Assembly: GCF_024199795.1 (NCBI RefSeq)
Contig: NZ_JANADK010000001.1
Location: 8,246,001 to 8,310,000 of the forward strand
Length of the DNA: 64,000 bases
Origin: Bradyrhizobium sp. CCGB01
Lineage (GTDB): Bacteria; Pseudomonadota; Alphaproteobacteria; Rhizobiales; Xanthobacteraceae
Direction: 5' to 3'
Within the stretch, counting starts at the first letter, position 1. Each line of letters begins with the position of its first letter. This document shows positions 1 through 7,803 of this stretch, in pieces. The notes beneath the pieces were generated by a model. The model had not been told where the DNA came from and ran no database searches. It was given only the letters and a program-made list of their open reading frames with translations. The position numbers and the translations under genes are program-made.

Positions 1-113
1 ATCTCGCGCCAGTGCGCCGTCTCCTCCACCGGCGACGGCGCGAGTTGATAGGCCCCGACGCCGGACCCACCGAGCGCAATCGCCACAATCGCGATCGCCG
101 CGCCGCGCCGCAT
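1..113 (-). CDS. Partial gene, N-terminus of an exported or membrane-anchored protein
   Basis: Only the first 37 codons lie in the window; the gene continues beyond position 1. The N-terminus starts MRRGAAIAIVAIALGGSG and reads as a signal peptide or membrane anchor (short basic start, then a hydrophobic stretch). The ATG lies 2 bp after the stop of the upstream LVIVD-repeat gene, so the two are almost certainly co-transcribed and translationally coupled. Function cannot be assigned from this fragment. Confidence 0.55.
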   Translation of the reverse strand, partial: MRRGAAIAIVAIALGGSGVGAYQLAPSPVEETAHWRE

Positions 114-115
114 CG

Positions 116-1561
116 TCAGTTCCTCGGCAGGCCGGCGACGGCGCGCGCGGGCCCTGTCAGTTCGAGGATATGCAGGCCGGTATTGGCGCGGTCGACGATG
201 TAGATGTAGCCGCGCTCGTCGGTCTCGACATTGTTGGTCTGGATCGCGACCTTGCAGCGTTCGCCGCCCTCGACGGGAATGCAGCGCTTGTCCGTCGCGC
301 TCGTGATCGCCGGGATGAAATATCCGACCTCCCTGGGATGATAGGGATCGCGGATGTCGAGCGCGCGCACCCCGGCATTGAAGAAGGCGATGAAGGCCAT
401 CTTCTTGTAGTAGACCGGCGCCATGCTCTCGTTCGACGAATGCGAGCCGAAGCGGCCGCCGCGCTGGCAGAACTGGCCGCTCGCCTCCGGCACGGTGTAG
501 CTCGAGATCATCATCGGCCGCGTCTCGGTGGTGACGTCGGCGAACCACACCATCTGCCGCGCCTCGCCGCATTCGTTCAAGATCGCCTCGTCGACGATCA
601 TGACGATGTCACGGGTCTTGCCGTCCTTGTCCTCGGCGAATTCGGCGACGGGCATGTCGAGCATCGGAAACGTCGTGTGCGCCCCGTTGAAGGCGGACAT
701 CGGCATGCGCGAAATCTCGGGATAGCGCAGATTGTCCGGCGTCGGCTCCTTCGGCCCGTTCAAGAGCTTGTCGCGATCGACGATCTGGAGGATGCCGCCC
801 TTGTTGGTGCCGTAGCCGAAGAAGACGCGGTTGCCGTGGGGCCCGGTCGAGATCGGCCCGTGCAATTCGGTCGGCACCGCGCCGGTCGAGCCTGGCTCCT
901 GCCCGGGCAAGCCAAAATCCCTGATCTTCTGCGGATGCGCGGGATCAGAGAGGTCATAGACCTGCGTCATGCGCCGCGTGCGCCAGTCCGGTGCGCCCGA
1001 GACGAGAAAAGCAATGCCAGTGTCGCACTCCCACCAGCTCTTGTGCGTGTCCTTCAGGCCGCCAATGCGCGTGATCAGCACGGGATTTGCGGGATCGGCG
1101 ACGTTCCAGATCTCATGCGCCTCGCTGCCGAAGGTGCGGAGCATGTAGACCGCATTGGGATCGCCCTTCGGCAACGACTTGCCGTCGCAGACCCGCACCA
1201 TTTGTGCGCCGCCGGACTCGTACTTTCCCTCCTGGCCCGGCAGGTGCCGCAGATATTTTGGACGCGCGGGATCGGTGACGTCGACGATGGACGTTCCGTT
1301 CGGCTCGGCCTGCCCCGTCATCGGGTTGACCGGAGCCGGCACGTCGTCGGTGCCGCCGTGATGGCCGATATAGGCGATCCAGCGGTCGCCCTGGTGATGG
1401 ATGGTCGGCTGGTAGGCACTGCGCGCCTGGAGGTCGTTGCTGCCGACCAGCTTCATGTTGGACGCTTCCGGCGGCGCGCCGATGGTCTGCTTCTGCGCGT
1501 AGGCGGATGTGCTGCATGCAAAAAGGACAAGGCACGCAGCAGTCAAGACGCAACGGAACAT
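116..1561 (-). CDS. Secreted LVIVD-repeat beta-propeller-like protein
   Basis: 481 aa. The start at 1561 is chosen because it opens a clear signal peptide (MFRCVLTAACLVLFACSTSAYA) and is preceded by GGGAGGG; upstream in-frame ATGs lack both. The mature part has repeated segments of the form 'sivDvtDParPkylr', 'vyDLSDPAHPQKIRDFG' and 'aLDIRDPYHPREVGYF', the LVIVD repeat usually found in extracellular beta-propeller proteins. No enzymatic motif is evident, so a periplasmic or secreted binding role is inferred. It leads a probable operon with the truncated gene at the window edge. Confidence 0.75.
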   Translation of the reverse strand: MFRCVLTAACLVLFACSTSAYAQKQTIGAPPEASNMKLVGSNDLQARSAYQPTIHHQGDRWIAYIGHHGGTDDVPAPVNPMTGQAEPNGTSIVDVTDPARPKYLRHLPGQEGKYESGGAQMVRVCDGKSLPKGDPNAVYMLRTFGSEAHEIWNVADPANPVLITRIGGLKDTHKSWWECDTGIAFLVSGAPDWRTRRMTQVYDLSDPAHPQKIRDFGLPGQEPGSTGAVPTELHGPISTGPHGNRVFFGYGTNKGGILQIVDRDKLLNGPKEPTPDNLRYPEISRMPMSAFNGAHTTFPMLDMPVAEFAEDKDGKTRDIVMIVDEAILNECGEARQMVWFADVTTETRPMMISSYTVPEASGQFCQRGGRFGSHSSNESMAPVYYKKMAFIAFFNAGVRALDIRDPYHPREVGYFIPAITSATDKRCIPVEGGERCKVAIQTNNVETDERGYIYIVDRANTGLHILELTGPARAVAGLPRN

Positions 1562-1646
1562 AATCCCTCCCGGAACCAATCTGCGTTGGCTGAGCTTCAA
1601 CGCTAGCACAGCCGCTTGCACGCGCCAAAGACACCATCTTGACATG

Positions 1647-1660
1647 CAACCATTTGGTTG
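1647..1660. promoter_or_regulatory. Palindromic operator upstream of arsR-type gene
   Basis: CAACCATTTGGTTG is a perfect inverted repeat with 6-bp arms (CAACCA/TGGTTG). It lies 16 bp before the ATG at 1676, in the gap between the divergent LVIVD gene and the ArsR-type regulator. Symmetry and position fit an autoregulatory ArsR-family site; binding is inferred. Confidence 0.55.
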
Positions 1661-1675
1661 CCTATTATCGTTGCC

Positions 1676-1990
1676 ATGGATGAGGTCTTCAAAGCGCTCG
1701 CCGACGCGTCACGACGCTCGCTGCTGGACAGGCTTCACACCAAAAACGGCCAGACCCTGAACGAACTCTGCGAAGGCCTGTCGATGACCCGCCAGGCCGT
1801 GACCAAGCACCTTATCATTCTCGAAGAGGCCAATCTGGTCACGACCATCAGGCATGGCCGCGAGAAGCTGCACTATCTCAACCCGGTGCCGATCCATCAG
1901 ATCGGCGAACGCTGGATCAAGAAATTCGAGCGCGGCAAGCTCGCCGCACTCAGCGAGTTGAAACGTCAGTTGGAGAAGCGCGATGAGTAA
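1676..1990 (+). CDS. ArsR-family HTH transcriptional regulator
   Basis: 104 aa. The sequence DEVFKALADASRRSLLDRL followed by LNELCEGLSMTRQAVTKHL is the classic ArsR winged helix-turn-helix; no Cys metal-binding pair is seen, so it belongs to the non-metal branch that usually sits next to SRPBCC genes. The ATG at 1676 is preferred over a TTG at 1658, which would overlap the operator-like palindrome. Its last codons overlap the ATG of the next gene (ATGA), so it is the first gene of a three-gene operon with two SRPBCC-domain proteins. It probably represses this operon through the palindrome just upstream; the inducer is unknown. Confidence 0.85.
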   Translation: MDEVFKALADASRRSLLDRLHTKNGQTLNELCEGLSMTRQAVTKHLIILEEANLVTTIRHGREKLHYLNPVPIHQIGERWIKKFERGKLAALSELKRQLEKRDE

Positions 1991-2453
1991 GCCCCAATTC
2001 GTCTATGTGAGCTATATCGAGACCACGCCGGAGCAGCTGTGGGAGGCGCTGACGTCGAGCGAGTTCACGAAGCAATACTGGTTCGGCGCCGAGGTCCGGT
2101 CGGACTGGAAGATCGGCTCGCCCTTCGCGCTCACGCTGGACGGCGAGGTCACCGATTCCGGCGAGATCCTGGAGGCCGATCCGCCGCGCCGCCTGTCCTA
2201 CAGCTTCAAGCACCAGAAATTCGAGGAGCTGCGCGGTGAGCCGATCTCGCGTGTCGTCTTCACCATCGAACCCTTTGGCTCGCTCGTGCGTTTGACCGTG
2301 TTGCACGACGGCTTCGTCGAAGGCGGCAAATATCTCGGCGCCGTCTCCAATGGCTGGCCGGCGATCCTGTCCGGGCTCAAGAGCCTGCTGGAGAGAGGCA
2401 AGGTGCTGGTTATTCCCCGCGCCGCGCTCAACAAGGGATTCGACGCAAAATGA
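1983..2453 (+). CDS. SRPBCC (AHSA1-like) domain protein
   Basis: 156 aa. The pattern 'YIETTPEQLWEALTSSEFTKQYWFGAEVRSDWKIG' with a C-terminal 'GWPAILSGLKSLLE' is typical of the AHSA1/START-like ligand-binding fold encoded beside ArsR regulators. The start overlaps the regulator stop by ATGA. The fold has a hydrophobic cavity, but the ligand is not known. It is closely similar to the next gene (both have 'tPE.(L/V)WEALTS.EF..QY.FG' and 'GWPAILSGLKS'), so the pair arose by tandem duplication. Confidence 0.8.
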   Translation: MSKPQFVYVSYIETTPEQLWEALTSSEFTKQYWFGAEVRSDWKIGSPFALTLDGEVTDSGEILEADPPRRLSYSFKHQKFEELRGEPISRVVFTIEPFGSLVRLTVLHDGFVEGGKYLGAVSNGWPAILSGLKSLLERGKVLVIPRAALNKGFDAK

Positions 2454-2962
2454 ACATCGAACAGTTCAAACCGCTGACGGTCTACACCATCTACATCGCT
2501 GCGACGCCGGAGAAGGTGTGGGAGGCGCTGACCTCGGCCGAGTTCAGCCGGCAATATTTCTTCGGCAATACCGTCGAGGTCGAGCCGCGCCTCGGCGGCG
2601 CGTTCATCGTGCGCACACCAGATGGCGCCCTGCATATCAGCGGCGAGGTGCTCGCATACGATCCGCCGCGAAAGCTCGCGGTCACCTTCAACGTCAACTG
2701 GCCCGAGCTGATCGAGAAGCTAGGGCCGACTCTCGTCACCTACGAGATCGAACCGGTTGGCGAAGCGGTCCGGCTCACCATGAGCGAAGGCCACGACCGC
2801 CCGCTCAGCGATGACATCCTTGCAGGCGGACGCTCGGGCTGGCCTGCGATCCTGTCGGGTCTCAAGAGCGTGCTCGAGACGGGCAAGCCGCTCGTCGTCA
2901 AGCTGGGGCCGCCGCAGCGGATGCTGGATGCGCTCAAGGCGATGGGGATCAAGACGCCGTAG
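2450..2962 (+). CDS. SRPBCC (AHSA1-like) domain protein, tandem paralogue
   Basis: 170 aa. Start overlaps the previous stop by ATGA, so this is the last gene of the ArsR-SRPBCC-SRPBCC operon. It has 'YIAATPEKVWEALTSAEFSRQYFFGNTVEVEPRLGG' and 'GWPAILSGLKSVLETGKPL', shared with the preceding paralogue. The product is a small cytoplasmic START-like protein with no export signal. Function is unknown beyond probable ligand binding; AHSA1-like members paired with ArsR are often detoxification or stress genes, which is only context. Confidence 0.8.
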   Translation: MNIEQFKPLTVYTIYIAATPEKVWEALTSAEFSRQYFFGNTVEVEPRLGGAFIVRTPDGALHISGEVLAYDPPRKLAVTFNVNWPELIEKLGPTLVTYEIEPVGEAVRLTMSEGHDRPLSDDILAGGRSGWPAILSGLKSVLETGKPLVVKLGPPQRMLDALKAMGIKTP

Positions 2963-2981
2963 GTTACCGCGAGCTCGAAAT

Positions 2982-3057
2982 CGTAGGGTGGGCAAAGGCG
3001 CCCTTGCGCCGTGCCCACGCCTGGCCGGTGGGCACGCTTCGCTGTGCCCACCCTACG
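2982..3057. repeat. Intergenic palindromic repeat (CGTAGGGTGG family)
   Basis: Begins CGTAGGGTGGGCA and ends TGCCCACCCTACG, with an inner GTGCCCAC/GTGGGCAC pair, so the segment folds back on itself. A second member of the same family, with the same CGTAGGGTGG ends, is at 14127-14212. It fills the gap between the SRPBCC operon and a convergent DUF2189 gene. Confidence 0.75.
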
Positions 3058-3089
3058 GCACTGAGTGGCCCCGGCGAAGGCCGATATGA

Positions 3090-3863
3090 CTACGACACCG
3101 GAACCACCAGCCGCCGATAAAGATGCCAGGTCGCGTGCCCCAGCACCGGCAGCGTCACGATCAGCCCGAGAAAATACGGCAGCGCCGAGACGATCAGCAG
3201 CATCACGATCACGGCGGCCCATCCGATCATCGGCAGCGGGCTGGTCACCACCGCGCGCACGCTCGTCACCATGGCGGTGACGAAATCGACCTCGCGGTCG
3301 AGCAACAGCGGGAACGACACCACGGTCAGCGAGAACAGGATCAATGACAGCGCGGCGCCGACCGCATTGCCGATGGCGAGGAACAACAGGCCTTCATTCG
3401 TGGTCAGCACCACCGTCATGAATTCCTGAAGACTCGAGAACGAGGCGTGCAGGCCGAGCAGCAGCGCGATCAGGAGCCGCACCTGGTACATCCAGATCAC
3501 GAACACGAACAGCGTGACAAAGGCCATCCAGCCGATCTCGCTGCGCGCGCGTATCGCCAGCCAGATGGCGCGGAAGGAGACCGGCTCGCCGCGCTCGCGG
3601 CGACGGCTGATTTCGTAAAGGCCGATCGCCACGAACGGCCCGATCAACGCAAAGCCGGCCGCAAGGGGATAGACGAGATAGACCATGCCGAAGGCGGTGA
3701 GGCAGAGCATGATGCCGATGCCGCCGGCGGCGTAGAGCGCGCCGAAGCAGAGCCCGTAAAGCGGCAGCGCCTGGAAATCGCGCAATCCCTCGACCAGCGC
3801 CTCGGCGATGTCGGTCGCCACCACGGGCCGCACCACCGGATCGACTTTGCCCGAGATCGACAT
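3090..3863 (-). CDS. DUF2189 family multi-pass membrane protein
   Basis: 257 aa. The start at 3863 is supported by GGGGAGGGAG just upstream; the longer reading frame before it looks non-coding. About six hydrophobic segments are visible (for example 'LYGLCFGALYAAGGIGIMLC', 'PLAAGFALIGPFVAIGLYEI', 'FVTLFVFVIWMYQVRLLIALLLG'), with 'GFALIGPFVAIGLYEISRRRERGE' typical of DUF2189. It is an inner-membrane protein of unknown role. It is transcribed divergently from the hybrid histidine kinase at 4159 with a 295-bp gap; a functional link is possible but not shown. Confidence 0.75.
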   Translation of the reverse strand: MSISGKVDPVVRPVVATDIAEALVEGLRDFQALPLYGLCFGALYAAGGIGIMLCLTAFGMVYLVYPLAAGFALIGPFVAIGLYEISRRRERGEPVSFRAIWLAIRARSEIGWMAFVTLFVFVIWMYQVRLLIALLLGLHASFSSLQEFMTVVLTTNEGLLFLAIGNAVGAALSLILFSLTVVSFPLLLDREVDFVTAMVTSVRAVVTSPLPMIGWAAVIVMLLIVSALPYFLGLIVTLPVLGHATWHLYRRLVVPVS

Positions 3864-4158
3864 CGACTCCCTCCCCGTCACCGGCACGATCTCCGTCGCG
3901 CGCGACCTCGATACTAGCGCGCTCGGGCGTCGCGCGCACGCGCGCGTTGATTGCGGGAGACGGTATCCGGGGAGCGCCCCGGCACCGGCCCAACAGGGCC
4001 TCGTGGCGACCTTCCGGGGACCATCGCGATGTGCGCAGTCGAAATCTTTCCCCGCGAGGGCCTTTTCGTCGCGATGCCTATGGACTGAGCGGAGGGTGGT
4101 GCCGCAGATTGCATCTTCGAAGCAGCACGCGCGACGACCAAATTGGACCGCCCGATCG

Positions 4159-6387
4159 ATGAACTTGCGTACCCGGCTACTGATACTCGTCATCGCGGCC
4201 ATGCTGGTGCCGGCGATCCTCGTCGGGCTGCGTTTCGTGCAGAACCGGAGCAGTGAAATCAATGCGGCCCTGGCCGATCTGGCGGCGTCGGCCAACAACA
4301 TTGCCAACGATCTGGACGAGAAGATCCAAGGCACTGCCCAGCTTCACTATGGTCTGGCCCGCGCCCGCGATCTCGACACGCGCGACAAGGCGGCCTGCTC
4401 GGCGTTCCTGTCCGATGTGCGCGAGGAGTACCCGCAGTTCACCGGAATCCTGACCATCGATCCGGACGGCAGCCTGTTCTGCGACTCGCTGCGGACCAAC
4501 CGTACCCTCGATCTGAGAGATCGCGCCTATTTCAAGCAGGCCCTGGTCTCGCGCGGCGTCGTGCTTGAGCCGGTATTCGGCCGGCTCACCGGAATATCGG
4601 TGCTCCAGATCGCATATCCGGTGCGATCGGAGGCAGGCGCGCTGAAATCGATCCTGCTCGCTTCGTTCAACCTGCGTAAATTCGCAGAAGATCATCACAA
4701 GCGGCTGCTCGCCGAAAAGGAGGTCGTGCTCATCGACCGCAAAGGCACCGTTCTGGTCGCCCCTTCCGGAGCAGGCTGGACCGAGCCGGTCGGCGCGTCG
4801 ATCGCGGGATCCGAGCTGTTCCGCTTCGCTGCCGCTCCCGATCAGCAGACGTTCCAGGAATTGACAGATCGCGAGGGCCGCACGCAGGTCTGGGCCGTGG
4901 CCCGCTCGCCTTCGACCCGCGATGCCGGCCTCTACATCATGGTCGGACGGTCCAAGGACGGATTGGTCGCGACGGCGAATCGCCGGCTCTACGAGGATCT
5001 GGCGATCCTCGCGGTGGCCTCGCTGCTGCTGCTGGCGGCCGTCTGGATCCTTGCGACCGTGAGCGTCGGACGCCAGATCGGACGGCTCGCCACGATGGCG
5101 AAGAAGCTCGGGCTCGGCGACCTCAGCGCACGAATTCCCTCGCCCCATCCGCGCGGAGAGCTGGGCGGACTGATGACCCTGCTCAACGACACGGCCGAGT
5201 CGCTCCAGCAGCAACGCACTGCCATCGCAGACCTCAACCAGAAGCTCAGCCAATCGCAGAAGATGGAAGCGATGGGCCAGCTCACCGGCGGCGTGGCGCA
5301 CGATTTCAACAATCTCCTGACCGTCATTCTCGGCAATTCGGAGCATCTCGCCGACAGGCTGGCGGGCAACAAGGACTTGCACCGGATCGCCAGCGACATC
5401 GCGACCGCCGCCGAGCGCGGCTCCGACCTGACGCGGAGCCTGCTCGCCTTCGCCCGCAAGCAGCCGCTCCAGCCGCGAGACATCGACATCGCCGGGAAGA
5501 TTCACGAGATGGAGCAGTTGCTGCGCCGCCCGCTGGGCGAGCACATCGAGTGCACCTTCGTCCTCGAACCGGATGTGTGGCTGAGCAGCGTCGATCCCGG
5601 CCAGCTGGCGACTGCGCTGCTCAATCTCGTGCTCAACGCGCGCGACGTCATGCCGCTCGGCGGCAAGCTGACGATCGAGGTGCGCAACGCCTCGCTCGGT
5701 GAATCCGACCTGGACGTCAACGGCGAGCCGCGGCCGGGCGACTACGTCATGGTGGCCGTGACCGACACCGGCAGCGGCATGACCGCCGAGGTGGCGACCC
5801 GGGCGTTCGAGCCGTTCTTCACCACCAAGGAGGTCGGCAAGGGCACCGGGCTCGGCCTGAGCATGGTCTACGGGTTTGTGCGACAATCCGGCGGCGTCGT
5901 GCAGATGCAGTCCGAACCGGGACAGGGCAGCGTCGTCAGGCTGTTCTTTCCGCGCCTTGCGACGGCGCCAAACGAGCATCCCTCGCCCGCGGAACGGATC
6001 GTCGCCCGCGACGGAAGCGAGACCATTCTCGTCGTCGAGGACGACGACATGGTTCGGGCCTATGTCGAGAGCGAGCTGAAGACGCTCGGCTATCGCGTCA
6101 TCACGGCGTCGAACGGTCGCGAGGCGCTCGAATTGTTGCGGCGACCCGGCGACATCGACCTGCTGTTCACCGACGTCGTGATGCCCGGCGGCATGTTCGG
6201 GCCGGAGCTTGCGAGGCAAGCGACCGGCTTGCGGCCCGGGCTCAAGGTGCTCTTCACCTCGGGCTACAGCCAACATCCCGTCAAGACGCCCGACGGGGTC
6301 GACGACGCGCGCATTCTGACGAAGCCGTTCCGGCGGCAGGATCTCGCCGCGATGCTGCGGGCCACCCTGTCAGGGACGGGGCGGTAG
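4159..6387 (+). CDS. Hybrid sensor histidine kinase with C-terminal receiver
   Basis: 742 aa. Order: membrane segment about residues 7-27, an extracytoplasmic Cache-like sensor to about 280, second membrane segment about 281-302, HAMP, HisKA with the phosphoacceptor in GGVAHDFNN (His381), HATPase with N box 'LNLVLNARD', G1 'DTGSGM' and G2 'GKGTGLGLSMVYGF', then a receiver domain with phosphorylatable Asp672 in 'LLFTDVVMP' and Lys in 'LTKPF'. The start is placed at 4159 because the sensor begins with a membrane anchor there; upstream sequence is poor coding. The AHDFNNLLTVI H-box is typical of cytosolic-phosphorelay hybrid kinases common in rhizobia. Its signal and partner are unknown; no response regulator is adjacent. 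Confidence 0.85.
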   Translation: MNLRTRLLILVIAAMLVPAILVGLRFVQNRSSEINAALADLAASANNIANDLDEKIQGTAQLHYGLARARDLDTRDKAACSAFLSDVREEYPQFTGILTIDPDGSLFCDSLRTNRTLDLRDRAYFKQALVSRGVVLEPVFGRLTGISVLQIAYPVRSEAGALKSILLASFNLRKFAEDHHKRLLAEKEVVLIDRKGTVLVAPSGAGWTEPVGASIAGSELFRFAAAPDQQTFQELTDREGRTQVWAVARSPSTRDAGLYIMVGRSKDGLVATANRRLYEDLAILAVASLLLLAAVWILATVSVGRQIGRLATMAKKLGLGDLSARIPSPHPRGELGGLMTLLNDTAESLQQQRTAIADLNQKLSQSQKMEAMGQLTGGVAHDFNNLLTVILGNSEHLADRLAGNKDLHRIASDIATAAERGSDLTRSLLAFARKQPLQPRDIDIAGKIHEMEQLLRRPLGEHIECTFVLEPDVWLSSVDPGQLATALLNLVLNARDVMPLGGKLTIEVRNASLGESDLDVNGEPRPGDYVMVAVTDTGSGMTAEVATRAFEPFFTTKEVGKGTGLGLSMVYGFVRQSGGVVQMQSEPGQGSVVRLFFPRLATAPNEHPSPAERIVARDGSETILVVEDDDMVRAYVESELKTLGYRVITASNGREALELLRRPGDIDLLFTDVVMPGGMFGPELARQATGLRPGLKVLFTSGYSQHPVKTPDGVDDARILTKPFRRQDLAAMLRATLSGTGR

Positions 6388-6411
6388 GCTCGCGCCGCGG
6401 GACGTTGCCGG

Positions 6412-6855
6412 TCAGGAGCGCGACGCGAGGAGAAGCGCCACGCCAAGATTGGCGATGAACAGAGCCGCGTCGATGACGAAGATCCTCAGCATCGGGCCCT
6501 TCAGCACGGGCCAGTAGGCCACCCCGACGCGCCCTCCGCGCATCAGGACCGGAACGTTGTAGGCGAACTGGCTGAAGTGGCAGGCCGCAAAGAACAGGAA
6601 CAGCACGAGCTGCGCCTCGACCGGCTGGAAGAACGGCGGACGAGCGGCCAGAAGATAGAACGACAAAAGCCCGATCGGCAGATTCATCCCGCCCAGGAAC
6701 GCCACGCTGGCCGCCAGCGTCGGCGCGATCGGATTGCTGCGCTCTTCGCGCGGCAAAAGTATCTTCAGCGTGTTGGCTTGCGCAATGCTGAACTGGATGA
6801 ACGCGCCGCCGAACCAGAGCGCATTGAGGAGCAGGACGAAATCCGAAAGGTGCAT
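6412..6855 (-). CDS. Small four-segment membrane protein, unknown function
   Basis: 147 aa. The start at 6855 begins MHLSDFVLLLNALWFGGAF; the longer frame upstream overlaps the SnoaL-like gene and is a shadow. Hydrophobic stretches near residues 5-22, 48-70, 78-100 and 122-143 suggest four transmembrane helices. The ATG is 2 bp from the stop of the SnoaL-like gene, so the two are co-transcribed. I do not recognise the family. Confidence 0.7.
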   Translation of the reverse strand: MHLSDFVLLLNALWFGGAFIQFSIAQANTLKILLPREERSNPIAPTLAASVAFLGGMNLPIGLLSFYLLAARPPFFQPVEAQLVLFLFFAACHFSQFAYNVPVLMRGGRVGVAYWPVLKGPMLRIFVIDAALFIANLGVALLLASRS

Positions 6856-6857
6856 GA

Positions 6858-7226
6858 CTATTTTCCGTAGAAGGCTTCGCTGCGCACCACACGGCCCGCA
6901 TCGTCGAAGTCCATGAATTCGCTGGCGCGGGTGTCGCCGAGTTGCCACCACACCGTCAGCCGCGCGATCGCCTCGTCCCAGCTCCAGTTCAGGATCTTGA
7001 GGTCGGCGCTCTCGATGTGACCATAGGCTTTTCGCCAATAGGCGCGGATGTTCTCGGCGCCCGTGACGACCGGAGAACCGGTCAACGTCAACGCCAGAGG
7101 ACTGCGCATCTGCGCATTGTCGGCAAAATGCGCGACGACCGCGTCGATATCGACCCGGCACCAGCTTGCGCACCAGGCCGCGACAAAGCGTTCGGCGGCC
7201 GCGCGATCCATCTTCCATCCGCTCAT
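6858..7226 (-). CDS. SnoaL/NTF2-like small protein
   Basis: 122 aa. 'RFVAAWCASWCRVDIDAVVAHFADNAQMRSPLA' followed by 'ENIRAYWRKAYGHIESADLKILNWSWDEAIARLTVWW' is the NTF2-like cone fold (SnoaL_2 type). Members range from steroid isomerases to scaffolds, and no catalytic pair can be assigned here. It is first in a two-gene unit with the membrane protein that follows. A 15-bp inverted repeat lies upstream at 7282-7296 and may control it. Confidence 0.75.
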   Translation of the reverse strand: MSGWKMDRAAAERFVAAWCASWCRVDIDAVVAHFADNAQMRSPLALTLTGSPVVTGAENIRAYWRKAYGHIESADLKILNWSWDEAIARLTVWWQLGDTRASEFMDFDDAGRVVRSEAFYGK

Positions 7227-7281
7227 GGCGGAGCCCTCCCCCGGCTCGTTGGCCGGGAAAGTGGCAAAGCCCGCCCCTCAT

Positions 7282-7296
7282 GTCAACCATGTTGAC
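7282..7296. promoter_or_regulatory. Inverted repeat, possible MarR operator
   Basis: GTCAAC-CAT-GTTGAC has perfect 6-bp arms. It sits between the stop of the marR-type gene and the start (7226) of the SnoaL-like gene, in the SnoaL promoter region. MarR regulators commonly bind such 15-20 bp palindromes, so control of the SnoaL unit by the neighbouring MarR is a reasonable guess. Confidence 0.45.
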
Positions 7297-7308
7297 TTGA
7301 AGAAAACG

Positions 7309-7776
7309 TCAGCTGTTGTCGGCGATCGCCCCCATGACGGCCATCCATGCCGCCGCACCCGGTGCCCCGACGCGGTCGAACGCCTCGCGCATCACTTTGC
7401 GCTCGTGTCCCGAAGCCGTTTGCTCGACCTTCTGCCCCGCAGCCGTGAGGCGCAGCAGCTTGGAGCGATGCTGCTCGGGTGCGCGCTTCGACGTCAGGAG
7501 CTTGCGCTCCAGCAACAAATTGAGCGGACGGTTCAGGGCCTGCTTGGAGATGCCGAGCACTTCGATCAGCGCGCCGATCGCGATGTCGGGCCGGCGCGCC
7601 ACCACATAGAGGATGCGATGGTGCGGGCGCGACAGGCCCTGTTTCGCAAGATAGTCGTCGGCCTCGAGCGTCATCCCGCGCCAGCCGTAATACATGAGCT
7701 CGAGGGCCGCATCGAGATCGTGCAGCTTGTCGAGAGAGGCGCGGTGAAGCCCCGCGGCTTGAGACGTCTTTGCCAT
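7309..7776 (-). CDS. MarR-family transcriptional regulator
   Basis: 155 aa. Winged HTH of MarR type: 'LSRPHHRILYVVARRPDIAIGALIEVLGISKQALNRPLNLLLERKLL' and wing 'RSKLLRLTAAGQKVEQ'. 'ISKQALNRPLNLL' is the form seen in MarR proteins tied to aromatic or acyl-CoA metabolism. It lies 27 bp after the stop of the acyl-CoA synthetase gene on the same strand, so it likely belongs to that operon and responds to its substrate or CoA thioester; the ligand is inferred only from the neighbour. Confidence 0.85.
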   Translation of the reverse strand: MAKTSQAAGLHRASLDKLHDLDAALELMYYGWRGMTLEADDYLAKQGLSRPHHRILYVVARRPDIAIGALIEVLGISKQALNRPLNLLLERKLLTSKRAPEQHRSKLLRLTAAGQKVEQTASGHERKVMREAFDRVGAPGAAAWMAVMGAIADNS

Positions 7777-7803
7777 TGTTCCGATTGCGCCGAATTGAAA
7801 GAC

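Noticed and set aside
4177..6276. Antisense frame of 699 codons over the histidine kinase
   Set aside because: The kinase motifs on the plus strand are complete; the antisense translation lacks any domain.
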